This document shows, in pieces, positions 35,310 through 42,741 of a DNA stretch of 45,532 nt. The position numbers were made by a program, and so were the translations under genes. This DNA is from Rhodospirillaceae bacterium (GTDB taxonomy: Bacteria > Pseudomonadota > Alphaproteobacteria > Rhodospirillales > UBA2165). The notes under the pieces are model-generated. The model did no database searches, was not told the origin of the DNA, and was given only the letters and a program-made list of their open reading frames with translations. Position 1 is the first letter of the stretch; each line of letters starts with the position of its first letter. The stretch lies in NCBI GenBank assembly GCA_002687515.1, contig NZAK01000067.1, positions 1 to 45,532 of the forward strand, given 5' to 3'.

Positions 35310-36074
35310 ATGGGACAACTGGACGGCAAGGTCTGCGTCGTCACCGGCGCGGCGGGCAGCATCGGATTGGCCAGCGCGCGTGTCATGCTGGCCGAGGGCG
35401 CTTTGGTGATGCTGGTCGACATTGACCCGGGCCGGCTGCAAGGCGCGATGGCGGATCTCGGCGAATATGGGGAACGCGCCGCCATCACCGCCGCCGATGT
35501 CGCCGATACCGACGGCACCCGCGGCTATATCGACGCGGCGGTGGGAAAATGGGGCAAGATCGACGTCATCTTCTCGAACGCCGGGGCCAGCGGCGAGATG
35601 GCGCCGATCACCGAATATCCGGAAGAAGTTTTCGATCGGGTGATGGCGGTCAATGTGCGCGCCTCGTTCCTGGCCTGTAAATACGGATTGCCGCAGATGA
35701 ACGACGGCGGCTCGATCATTATCACCTCTTCCATCATGGGCGTGCAGGCGAACCCCAACATCGTCGCCTACGCCACATCCAAGCACGCGGTGGTCGGGCT
35801 GATGCGCACCGTCGCCAAGGAAGCGGCGGCGCGGGGCATCCGCGTCAACGTCATCGCGCCGGGACCGGTGGACAACGAATTTCAGACCGATATCGAAGAC
35901 CGGCTGAGCGCGGTGATCGGCATCGACGCCACCGAGATGATCAATCAGGCGATCCCGCTCAAACGCCACGCCAGCGCCGACGAAATCGCCGGCACGGTGC
36001 TGTTCCTGGCGTCCGATCAAAGCAGCTTTTCCACCGGAGCTGTGTTCATGGTCGACGGCGGGCTGAATGCTTAA
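35310..36074 (+). CDS. Short-chain dehydrogenase/reductase (classical SDR)
   Basis: 254 residues from MGQLDGKVCVVTGAAGSIGL; GAGGGAG (35296-35302) precedes this ATG at 7 bp. The cofactor loop is TGAAGSIG, the structural motif is FSNAGASG, catalytic Ser is in IIITSSIMGVQ, and Tyr/Lys are in VAYATSKHAVVGL. The end, TGAVFMVDGGLNA, is typical. An acidic residue after the second strand (LVDIDPGRL) suggests NAD+ preference. It probably oxidises or reduces a hydroxyl group in the same pathway as the downstream hydrolase, which starts 42 bp later. Confidence 0.92.
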   Translation: MGQLDGKVCVVTGAAGSIGLASARVMLAEGALVMLVDIDPGRLQGAMADLGEYGERAAITAADVADTDGTRGYIDAAVGKWGKIDVIFSNAGASGEMAPITEYPEEVFDRVMAVNVRASFLACKYGLPQMNDGGSIIITSSIMGVQANPNIVAYATSKHAVVGLMRTVAKEAAARGIRVNVIAPGPVDNEFQTDIEDRLSAVIGIDATEMINQAIPLKRHASADEIAGTVLFLASDQSSFSTGAVFMVDGGLNA

Positions 36075-36116
36075 ATTAAACGCCATTTGACCGGCAAACC
36101 GACTGGGGGAACCAGC

Positions 36117-37940
36117 ATGACCATTGAAACCGACACCGATGCCGCCATCCTGCATGACAGCGAATGGCCGCCGACCGATTACAGCCGCGCGCCGAGCCAT
36201 GAGGGCATGATCGCCGACAAGGATATCGCCGTTGCGATGCGCGATGGCGTCAAGCTTTCCATCGATGTCTATCGGCCGGAAACGGAAGAAAAGCTGCCCG
36301 TTCTCCTGGCCTTCGCGGTCTACAACAAGGACATCCAGGGACCGGACCTGGCCGAAGCCATCCCGCCGCAGCCGGCCTGGTCGACATTGTGGACCGGACC
36401 GATGGAGGCCGGCGATACGCGCTTTTTCGTGGCCCGCGGTTACGTGCATGTGATCGGCTCGCCGCGCGGCATCGGCAAATCGGAAGGCGGCGGCTCCAGG
36501 CTTTGGGATTCCTACGACCTGATCGAATGGATCGCCGAGCAGCCCTGGTGCGACGGCAATGTCGGCATGGTCGGCATCTCCGGCTTCGGCGCCGAGCAAT
36601 TACACGTCGCCAAACAGCAACCGCCCCACCTGAAAGCCATATTCCCGTTCGATTCCAGAGGCGCCTACGGCATGTTCGGCGGCTTCCGCGACGAATATCC
36701 GGGCGGCGTCATCCATGTCTTCCGGCTTTTGCTCGGCATCTATTCGGCGATCCACCAGGACCGGGGCGCGCCCGGCGACTTGCCGCCGGAAAGGGACGCA
36801 ATGTGGCAGGAAGCCATGCAGAATCCCGATTACAAAATGTATCCGCACGTCTACAACGTCGTCGCCCAGAAGGGCCAGCACATGCCGCCCTATTTCGATG
36901 TTTTGATCAATCCCTACGACAACGCCGAAGCGGTCGAGACCAGCGAGCGCGAGTTCGCCGATATAAGCGTCCCCACCTATACCGGGTCGGGCTGGTACGG
37001 CTACACCTACAAGACCCACCTCAACGGCTGCCAGAACTGGTTCCGCAATATCGGCGCGCCGAAAAAGCTGATGCTGGCCGGGCCGGCGCACCTCAAGCGG
37101 CCCTTCCGCTCGTTCCACGACGAGCTGTTGCGCTGGAACGACAAATGGCTGAAGGGCATTGAGACCGGGGTGATGGATGAGGCCCCGGTCAAATTCTGGG
37201 CGATGGGCGCCGGCCGCTGGATGGCGGCCGAGGATTGGCCGCCGCCCGGCGTCCGTTGGACCAAGTTCTATCTCAACGGCTGGGAGCGGCTCTCGCAGCG
37301 GGAGTTCACCGCCGGCAGCGTCGATGATAATCTGCCGCCCGACACCTTCGCCCAGATGCCGCCGACCCACACCAACGACATTCAACGCTTGCGGTATATG
37401 AGCGAGCCGTTGGCCGAGGACGTGCTGATCGCCGGGCCGGCGGAACTGAACCTCTTTGCCGCCATCGACCAGGACGACACCAACTGGATCGTGGCGTTAA
37501 GCGATGTCGGACCCGATCAATCGGTGCAGACGGTGCGCGAGGGCGAGCGCCGGGTGCCGGCCGATTTGCCCGAGCGGGAATTGACCCGGGGCTGGCTCAA
37601 GGCATCGCACCGGGCGCTCGATGCGGACCGCTCGAGCCCCGGCAATCCGTGGCACCCGCTGACCCGCGAGGCCCGGGCCGCGGTCGTCCCCGGCGAGGTT
37701 ACGGAATACAATATCGGCATCACCGCCACCGCCAACCTGTTTAAAAAGGGCCACCGCATCTGCCTCGATATCATGTGCCTGGACCTCGGCACCGGCGTCG
37801 GCGGCGCCACCAACGCCGAATACGTGCCCTATCATATCTGCTCGAGCCGGACCACGGTGCATCACATCCACCACGACACCAAACACCCCTCGCACCTTCT
37901 GCTGCCGGTTATTCCGGAAGACGCGATGCGCTGGCTGTGA
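36117..37940 (+). CDS. CocE/NonD (X-Pro dipeptidyl-peptidase S15) family hydrolase
   Basis: 607 residues from MTIETDTDAAILHDSEWPPT; GGGGGA at 36104-36109 fits this ATG better than the upstream TTG. The alpha/beta-hydrolase core has VAMRDGVKLSIDVYRPETEE, the usual family opening. The nucleophile elbow GISGFG follows WCDGNVGMV near 145-160. The later candidate His is in LAGPAHLKRP. The C-terminal jelly-roll domain (about 400 to the end) includes FKKGHRICLDI. Family members cleave esters, amides or prolyl peptides (cocaine esterase, NonD, glutaryl-acylase types). The elbow GISGFG differs from the usual GxSYxG, so the specificity may differ. Confidence 0.87.
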   Translation: MTIETDTDAAILHDSEWPPTDYSRAPSHEGMIADKDIAVAMRDGVKLSIDVYRPETEEKLPVLLAFAVYNKDIQGPDLAEAIPPQPAWSTLWTGPMEAGDTRFFVARGYVHVIGSPRGIGKSEGGGSRLWDSYDLIEWIAEQPWCDGNVGMVGISGFGAEQLHVAKQQPPHLKAIFPFDSRGAYGMFGGFRDEYPGGVIHVFRLLLGIYSAIHQDRGAPGDLPPERDAMWQEAMQNPDYKMYPHVYNVVAQKGQHMPPYFDVLINPYDNAEAVETSEREFADISVPTYTGSGWYGYTYKTHLNGCQNWFRNIGAPKKLMLAGPAHLKRPFRSFHDELLRWNDKWLKGIETGVMDEAPVKFWAMGAGRWMAAEDWPPPGVRWTKFYLNGWERLSQREFTAGSVDDNLPPDTFAQMPPTHTNDIQRLRYMSEPLAEDVLIAGPAELNLFAAIDQDDTNWIVALSDVGPDQSVQTVREGERRVPADLPERELTRGWLKASHRALDADRSSPGNPWHPLTREARAAVVPGEVTEYNIGITATANLFKKGHRICLDIMCLDLGTGVGGATNAEYVPYHICSSRTTVHHIHHDTKHPSHLLLPVIPEDAMRWL

Positions 37941-37944
37941 TAGA

Positions 37945-38133
37945 GGCATAGCCCGCATGGGGATTGCCGGGTTGGCCATGCGGGCGTACGACTTGGCACC
38001 TGTTTATGTAGGGGCATAGCCGTCCGAATAAATGTCCGAGCTTGTCTCACGCCCGGCTGGCCGAGCATACTCCGCCGAAGCGGCCGCTTCGGCTGCGCAG
38101 GCCGGGCCCGGCCATCCCCAGCCGGGCTATGCC
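37945..38133. repeat. 189-bp MITE-like repeat, copy 2, with 24-bp terminal inverted repeats
   Basis: The ends 37945-37968 and 38110-38133 are inverted copies matching at 21 of 24 positions, both ending in GGCATAGCCCG outward. It fills the gap between the convergent CocE-family and HdrD-like genes and shares three conserved blocks with the degenerate copy near 17342-17598. No protein is encoded. It may double as a bidirectional transcript end. No clear target duplication is visible. Confidence 0.75.
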
Positions 38134-39420
38134 TTATCCGGCCAGAATACCGCTCGCCACTTCGTCCCGCACATCGGCGGCGTTGAGGCCGTTGCGGGCG
38201 ATCAGTTCGGCGCTTTCGGCGATAATCGCGTCGACATCGTTCATCGCCTTGAAGCGCTTGAAGAGGTCGGGCCGCGAAATTCCCATGGCCTCGCCGATCA
38301 GTTCCATCATATTGACCATTTCGAAGGGCCAATCGGCTTCGTGGCTGCAAAGGTCCCGGTGGCAGGAGTGATAGACCCCGGCCAGGGTGCCGACGCCGGC
38401 CGTCGCCGCCGCCTCCAGCAACTCGGTATGGGCCTGCTCGCGAAGTTCGGGCCGGCCCACATAATTGGTGCAGCTCGAAGCCATCTGCACCACCGGCAGT
38501 TCGACGAAATCCAAGCCGGGGATGGCTTGCAAAAGCTGTTTCGCCGCCTCTGAGACGTTGTTGGCGCCGGCATGTTCGTGCAGGCCGACCCGCTTGTCGA
38601 CGCTGTGTACCAGCAACGGGCGCAAATCATCGAGGCGCCCGGCCAAATAAGTGATGAACATGCTCATGCCGAAGGTGTCCTCGCCGGTGGCTTCCCGGTA
38701 GGTCGGCAGCACCACGTCGTCGAACAGCTTTTCGCAACCGGGGCACCAGTTGAGCAGTTCCGTGGTGCCGCCGGCGCTTAACGAGCGGATTGTGTTGAAG
38801 GCGAGCTTTCCCGTCCCTTCGACGTCGCCCGGCGCCACCTGGAGCACGCCGCAGCAGGTGGCCGGCCCGCCCATCACCCGGTACTGCATGCCGAGCGCGT
38901 CCAGCACATCCAGGCAGAGAAGCGCGATATGCGGCGTCTTCAAGACGTTGCAGCCGATATAGAAGACGAAATCGGATTCGGCGGGCTCGTCTTCCGGCGC
39001 CGCCTTACCCTGGCCGAGGCGCGCCAGATCCTCTGGCGCCAGCTGCAGGCGCGACAGGACGCGCACCCCCCGGCTCATATTGCGATAGCCGGCGGCGCCG
39101 GTTTTTTTGGCCGTCTCGGTGCCCAATTGGTGGCGCTTCATCATCATCCGCGCCGCCACCTGCATGAAGCGCATGTTCAATCCCTCGGGACAGGCCGGAA
39201 TGCATTTGCCGCTGGCGGTGCAGGCGTTGATCCATTGGTCCGAGCCTTCGCCGCCGCCGCTGCGCAGCATATCGAGAATGCCGCCGAGGAGCGCCTCCTT
39301 ATCGTTGCCGTTGGTCATCGGACAGGCGGTCACGCAATCGCCGCAGAGGGTGCAAGCCTCGACCATCGCCGCCGCCCGCGTGTCCATCGCCTGAATGAAT
39401 TTTTCGCCGTCACCCTGCAT
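38134..39420 (-). CDS. HdrD/GlcF-like iron-sulfur protein with CCG domains (soluble)
   Basis: 428 residues. The ferredoxin part has one complete 4Fe-4S motif (Cys23, 26, 29, 33 in CTLCGDCVTACP) and a second in which Ser replaces one Cys (Cys67, Ser70, Cys73, Cys77 in CTASGKCIPACP). The first CCG domain is intact (Cys157, Cys189-190, Cys226, Cys229). The second is degenerate: SSCTNYVG (Cys317) replaces CCG, and SCHRDLC follows at 352-358. Such proteins pass electrons between quinone, ETF or flavin partners. GGAGGA precedes the ATG. It diverges from the FAH-family gene and lies near a second HdrD-like gene. Confidence 0.88.
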   Translation of the reverse strand: MQGDGEKFIQAMDTRAAAMVEACTLCGDCVTACPMTNGNDKEALLGGILDMLRSGGGEGSDQWINACTASGKCIPACPEGLNMRFMQVAARMMMKRHQLGTETAKKTGAAGYRNMSRGVRVLSRLQLAPEDLARLGQGKAAPEDEPAESDFVFYIGCNVLKTPHIALLCLDVLDALGMQYRVMGGPATCCGVLQVAPGDVEGTGKLAFNTIRSLSAGGTTELLNWCPGCEKLFDDVVLPTYREATGEDTFGMSMFITYLAGRLDDLRPLLVHSVDKRVGLHEHAGANNVSEAAKQLLQAIPGLDFVELPVVQMASSCTNYVGRPELREQAHTELLEAAATAGVGTLAGVYHSCHRDLCSHEADWPFEMVNMMELIGEAMGISRPDLFKRFKAMNDVDAIIAESAELIARNGLNAADVRDEVASGILAG

Positions 39421-39453
39421 CCGTCTTCCTCCATTTGAGTTTTCTCGGGCGAT

Positions 39454-39476
39454 GGTAGGTCTTTTTTTTGCCTACC
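39454..39476. promoter_or_regulatory. Small palindrome in the divergent promoter region
   Basis: GGTAGG (39454-39459) and CCTACC (39471-39476) flank a T-rich 11-base spacer in the 116-bp gap between the divergent HdrD-like and FAH-family genes. It could be an operator half-site pair or a weak hairpin. The IclR regulator encoded nearby is one possible binder, without direct evidence. Confidence 0.25.
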
Positions 39477-39536
39477 GCCAGAAATTAGCTTATTGAACCG
39501 GCACTCGGCCGAGGCCGGTATCAAGGGGAATGTGAA

Positions 39537-40310
39537 ATGATCGATTTTGAACAGGCCGTCGAAGATTTCTGGCAAGCCAGGCAGGGCGGGCCGTTTCCGG
39601 TTCAGTGGAAAGATGATCTGGATAAAGAGACCGCCCATCGGATTTGTCTGGCGTTGATCGACCGGCACGCTGAAAACGGTGATCCTCAGGCTGGCTGGAA
39701 GGTGGGATTGACAGCCAAGGCGATCCGCGAGCAGGTCGGCGCGACCAGTCCCACCTTCGCGGTGCTGTTCGCAAAAGGACGATGGCCGAGCGGCATTTCG
39801 CATCCCTTCAAGGAGTTGACCCGGCCGGGATGGGAGAACGAGCTTTGCCTGACCATGGGCGCCACCCTGGAGGGGCCGGATATCTCGGAAACAGAGGCCG
39901 CCGCCGCCGTCGCAACCATCGCGCCGGCGCTGGAAATCATCGAGCAACGCCTGCCGGAAGGTCAGGGAACGCCGCCTCTATCGGCGGCCGATAACGGGCA
40001 GCAGCGGGCCTTTGTTGTCGGTGATGAAACACCGTTTGATGCCGCCATACATGACCTCTCGAAGGCCTCGGTGGAGGTTTATGCCGACGGCGCGTTTCAG
40101 GAAACGGCCTATGGCGTGGAGGTAATGGAATCCAGCCCGATCGCTTCGATCCAGTGGCTGGCCGGTCAATTGTCGCATTTTGGCCTGGCACTGGAGGCCG
40201 GCAGTGCCGTGATGACCGGATCGTTCACCAAACAATACCGGTTCGACGGCCCGGTTGAAATCGAGGCCCGCTTTAAGCCGTTCGGGACGGTCACCGCCAA
40301 GTTTGTTTAG
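39537..40310 (+). CDS. Fumarylacetoacetase/2-keto-4-pentenoate hydratase family protein
   Basis: 257 residues, close to MhpD/TodG-type hydratases. Landmarks are GWKVGLTAKAIREQVGATSP, an acidic metal-site pair in WENELCLTMGATLEG and PALEIIEQR, and the late QWLAGQLSHFGLALEAGSAVMTGSFT. The family hydrates 2-hydroxy-pentadienoates or decarboxylates/cleaves beta-keto acids with a divalent metal. That suits a ring-cleavage or side-chain degradation pathway. It stands between the two HdrD-like genes but on the opposite strand, sharing a divergent promoter region with the first. Confidence 0.86.
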   Translation: MIDFEQAVEDFWQARQGGPFPVQWKDDLDKETAHRICLALIDRHAENGDPQAGWKVGLTAKAIREQVGATSPTFAVLFAKGRWPSGISHPFKELTRPGWENELCLTMGATLEGPDISETEAAAAVATIAPALEIIEQRLPEGQGTPPLSAADNGQQRAFVVGDETPFDAAIHDLSKASVEVYADGAFQETAYGVEVMESSPIASIQWLAGQLSHFGLALEAGSAVMTGSFTKQYRFDGPVEIEARFKPFGTVTAKFV

Positions 40311-40348
40311 GATTGGCCGCGCCGCTGGATTTCGGCCCTGCCGATCAT

Positions 40349-42424
40349 TTACAAAACCGCTTCTTCCACAAATTCGATGATATCTTTCACCTGCAACCGC
40401 GCCTCGTTCCCGGTGGCTGTTACGGCCTCACGGTACATCGAAAAACATTTCGGGCAGGCAACCGCGAAATGCCCGATGCCGTCGATTTCGAGGGCTTCCT
40501 TGATCCTCTGTTCGCTGGGCCGTTCCGCCGAGCCTGAATCGGACATCCAGATGCGACCGCCGCCGGCGCCGCAGCAGAAATTGTTGGCCCGGTTACGCTC
40601 CATCTCAACGAGTGTGAAACCTAGCGCGGTCAAAATTTCCCGGGGCGGTTCGGTCAGGGTGGCGTAGCGAGAGAGGTAGCAGGGATCGTGATAGGTGACG
40701 CGCCCGTCAAGCCTCTTCTTGATCGGCAAGCCGCCATCCTTGATCAGGTCGCTGATCACCTCGGTGTAGTGGCGGATAGAGCCGCCGAGTTCGGGATATT
40801 CGAATTTCAGCGTATTGTAGGAATGCGGATCCGCGGTAACGATGGTCTTGAATGTCGCCTCGGACAGCACCGATGAATTGTGTTCGGCCAGGAATTGAAA
40901 CAACCCTTCTTCGCCGACGCGGCGAACATCGTTTCCGGAATTCCGTTCGCCATCGTAAAGGATACCGAAATCGAGACCGGCGGCGTCGAAAATCCGTGCG
41001 GCGCGCCGGGTGGTCTGGCGAATAATCGGATCGTATGAGGCAAAATCACCGACGAACCACAGAAAATCAACGGCTGTTTTCCTGGCGTCCTTGACCTCGA
41101 ATCCGAGACCTTCGGTCCAATTGCCCCGGTCCTGCTCCGGCGCGCCGAAGGAATTTCCATAGCGGGCCAATTTCTCCAATGTTCCCTGGAGATTGCGGTC
41201 CATATCGCCTTTTTCGACCAGATGCCGGCGCATTTGAACGATCAAGGGAATATGCTCGACCCCGACCGGGCATATCTCGACGCAGGCCAGGCAGGTGGTG
41301 CATGACCAAAGAGTCTGCGACGTGATCCCGATATCGGCGATCGGGCCCGAAACGGCCTTGGTTGCCGTCTCGTGGAACAGACTCCCGCCTCCGAGCGCAA
41401 CCTCGGCATTTTCCCGGAGCTCGAGGATCACGTCGCGGGGCGAAAGCGGCCAGCCGCCGGCGACGGCCGGGCAAGATGCATGGCAGCGGCCACACTTTGT
41501 GCAGGCATCAAGATCGAGCAATTCCTTCCGCGAAAAGTCACTTAAGCCGGCATATCCCATCTGGTCGGCGCCGTCTGGGATCGCCGGAAGACGCCTTCCC
41601 GCCAATGGGTCGCGCAAGAAAAGTCCGGCCCAACCCAAAAGCATGTGGACCGCCTTCGAATAGGGAAGGTAGGCGATGAAGGTCAAAGCCAAAACAGCGT
41701 GGAACCACCAGCCGAACGGGTGCAACTTGGCCGCTATTTCAGATGACAAACCCGATGCGGCGAGAACTTTGGCTAGATGCCAGCCGACAACGGACCAGAC
41801 CTCGAAGGGGTGCCAAGCGATGGCAATTCGTATCGCTTCAATTAAAAAACCGGTGGCCGCGAGGAGGATCAATCCCCAGAGAAAAATTTGATCGTCGCGC
41901 CGATATCCAACTCGGCTGTATTCATCTTCGCTACGGTCCAGCCTGGAATAATCAAGCTGCGGCGGTCTCGTGATCCAGCGGCGAACCGCCATGAATACCA
42001 GGCCGGCGACCAGCCCGAATCCCAAAACATCGAGGACCAGCGAAAAAATCTTATAGAAATCCCCTTTCCAGAACCGCAGCTCGGGCGATAGCGGCTTGAG
42101 CAGGTCTTGGTCCAAGGTAATGATTATTGTGCCGATGAAGAGCGCGATGAAGCCATAGAACATCATCGCGTGGGCGACGCCCACCAGGGAGTCCCGTTTT
42201 CTCAGCGTCGAGTGGGCCAGCATGGTCTGCACCACCGAGACGGTTCGCGACCCGAGCTGACCCGATCGGCCGCCCGGGCGCCCGATCAGGTATTTGGCGA
42301 TGCGCCGCCAAAAGCCATAGGCGAACACAACGATCGCCGCCGTGGCGATGACATAGAACGCCACAATCATGGCCGGTGACAGAGATTCGAAAATTGGTCG
42401 ACCGGCTTCCAGCGTCCCGTCCAT
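40349..42424 (-). CDS. Membrane HdrD-like iron-sulfur oxidoreductase with cytochrome b-like N-domain
   Basis: 691 residues. About residues 15-270 form 5-6 membrane helices with histidines suited to bind haem (VGVAHAMMFYGF, VVGWHLAK, WWFHAVLAL), like nitrate-reductase gamma subunits. Two full 4Fe-4S motifs follow (Cys308, 311, 314, 318 and Cys375, 378, 381, 385). The C-terminal CCG domain is intact (Cys582, Cys617-618, Cys657, Cys660). The preceding CCG-like region lacks its cysteines: WFVGDFASYD has Asp460, and ERNSGNDVRR has Asn495. It probably moves electrons from an ETF-type donor to the quinone pool. An etfBA-like remnant lies just upstream. Confidence 0.9.
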   Translation of the reverse strand: MDGTLEAGRPIFESLSPAMIVAFYVIATAAIVVFAYGFWRRIAKYLIGRPGGRSGQLGSRTVSVVQTMLAHSTLRKRDSLVGVAHAMMFYGFIALFIGTIIITLDQDLLKPLSPELRFWKGDFYKIFSLVLDVLGFGLVAGLVFMAVRRWITRPPQLDYSRLDRSEDEYSRVGYRRDDQIFLWGLILLAATGFLIEAIRIAIAWHPFEVWSVVGWHLAKVLAASGLSSEIAAKLHPFGWWFHAVLALTFIAYLPYSKAVHMLLGWAGLFLRDPLAGRRLPAIPDGADQMGYAGLSDFSRKELLDLDACTKCGRCHASCPAVAGGWPLSPRDVILELRENAEVALGGGSLFHETATKAVSGPIADIGITSQTLWSCTTCLACVEICPVGVEHIPLIVQMRRHLVEKGDMDRNLQGTLEKLARYGNSFGAPEQDRGNWTEGLGFEVKDARKTAVDFLWFVGDFASYDPIIRQTTRRAARIFDAAGLDFGILYDGERNSGNDVRRVGEEGLFQFLAEHNSSVLSEATFKTIVTADPHSYNTLKFEYPELGGSIRHYTEVISDLIKDGGLPIKKRLDGRVTYHDPCYLSRYATLTEPPREILTALGFTLVEMERNRANNFCCGAGGGRIWMSDSGSAERPSEQRIKEALEIDGIGHFAVACPKCFSMYREAVTATGNEARLQVKDIIEFVEEAVL

Positions 42425-42741
42425 CGCGCCTGCTCCGGCTTATCGCACTTTCGCGCGTTCAATGAGAGACGGCAGAATATCGTTTACGTCGTTCATGATC
42501 CCGAATTCGCCCTGCAAATCGTCCTCGGCTTGGACACCACACAGAATTATGTCCGGAGCGATCTTGTTCGAGACCGCTGTCGCCGCCCATTGATGCGGCG
42601 CGGTTTGACTGTTGCGAACGCGGGGAAACAGCCGGACAATTCCGCAAGCTACAGGATACCGGCTTTTGGCACAATAATTCATATATTGGCAATTGATATA
42701 AATATTCATAATATGCCCTTCCACACCTTATGGAGCGGGGA
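42425..42741. other. Divergent intergenic region with gene remnant and AT-rich promoter zone
   Basis: The left half (42440-42589) holds an etfB/etfA-like remnant. The right half (about 42660-42720) is markedly AT-rich, with short repeated TATATT/ATATAA stretches, and probably carries the promoter of the flavoprotein gene. No complete gene is seen. Confidence 0.6.
42440..42589 (-). pseudogene. Probable etfB-etfA deletion remnant
   Basis: The minus-strand frame reads AATAVSNKIAPDIILCGVQ followed by AEDDLQGE. This is strikingly like the EtfB segment in which the family has (A/P)D(L/I)(I/V)L-x-G-x-Q-(A/S)-x-D. It then runs directly into FGIMNDVNDILPSLIERAK and stops, which resembles the C-terminus of EtfA (YGIV.DLF.V.P.L...LK). 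An in-frame join of mid-EtfB to the EtfA end is what a single deletion across an etfB-etfA pair would leave. It lies 15 bp upstream of, and in the same direction as, the membrane HdrD-like gene, a usual partner of ETF. The upstream part of the frame (to 42724) shows no EtfB similarity. Similarity was judged by eye. Confidence 0.6.

Noticed and set aside
42667-42681. Sigma-54-like TGGCAC-N5-TTCA before the flavoprotein gene
   Set aside because: The -12 element lacks the required GC (TTCA instead of TTGC), so it fails the invariant part of the promoter.
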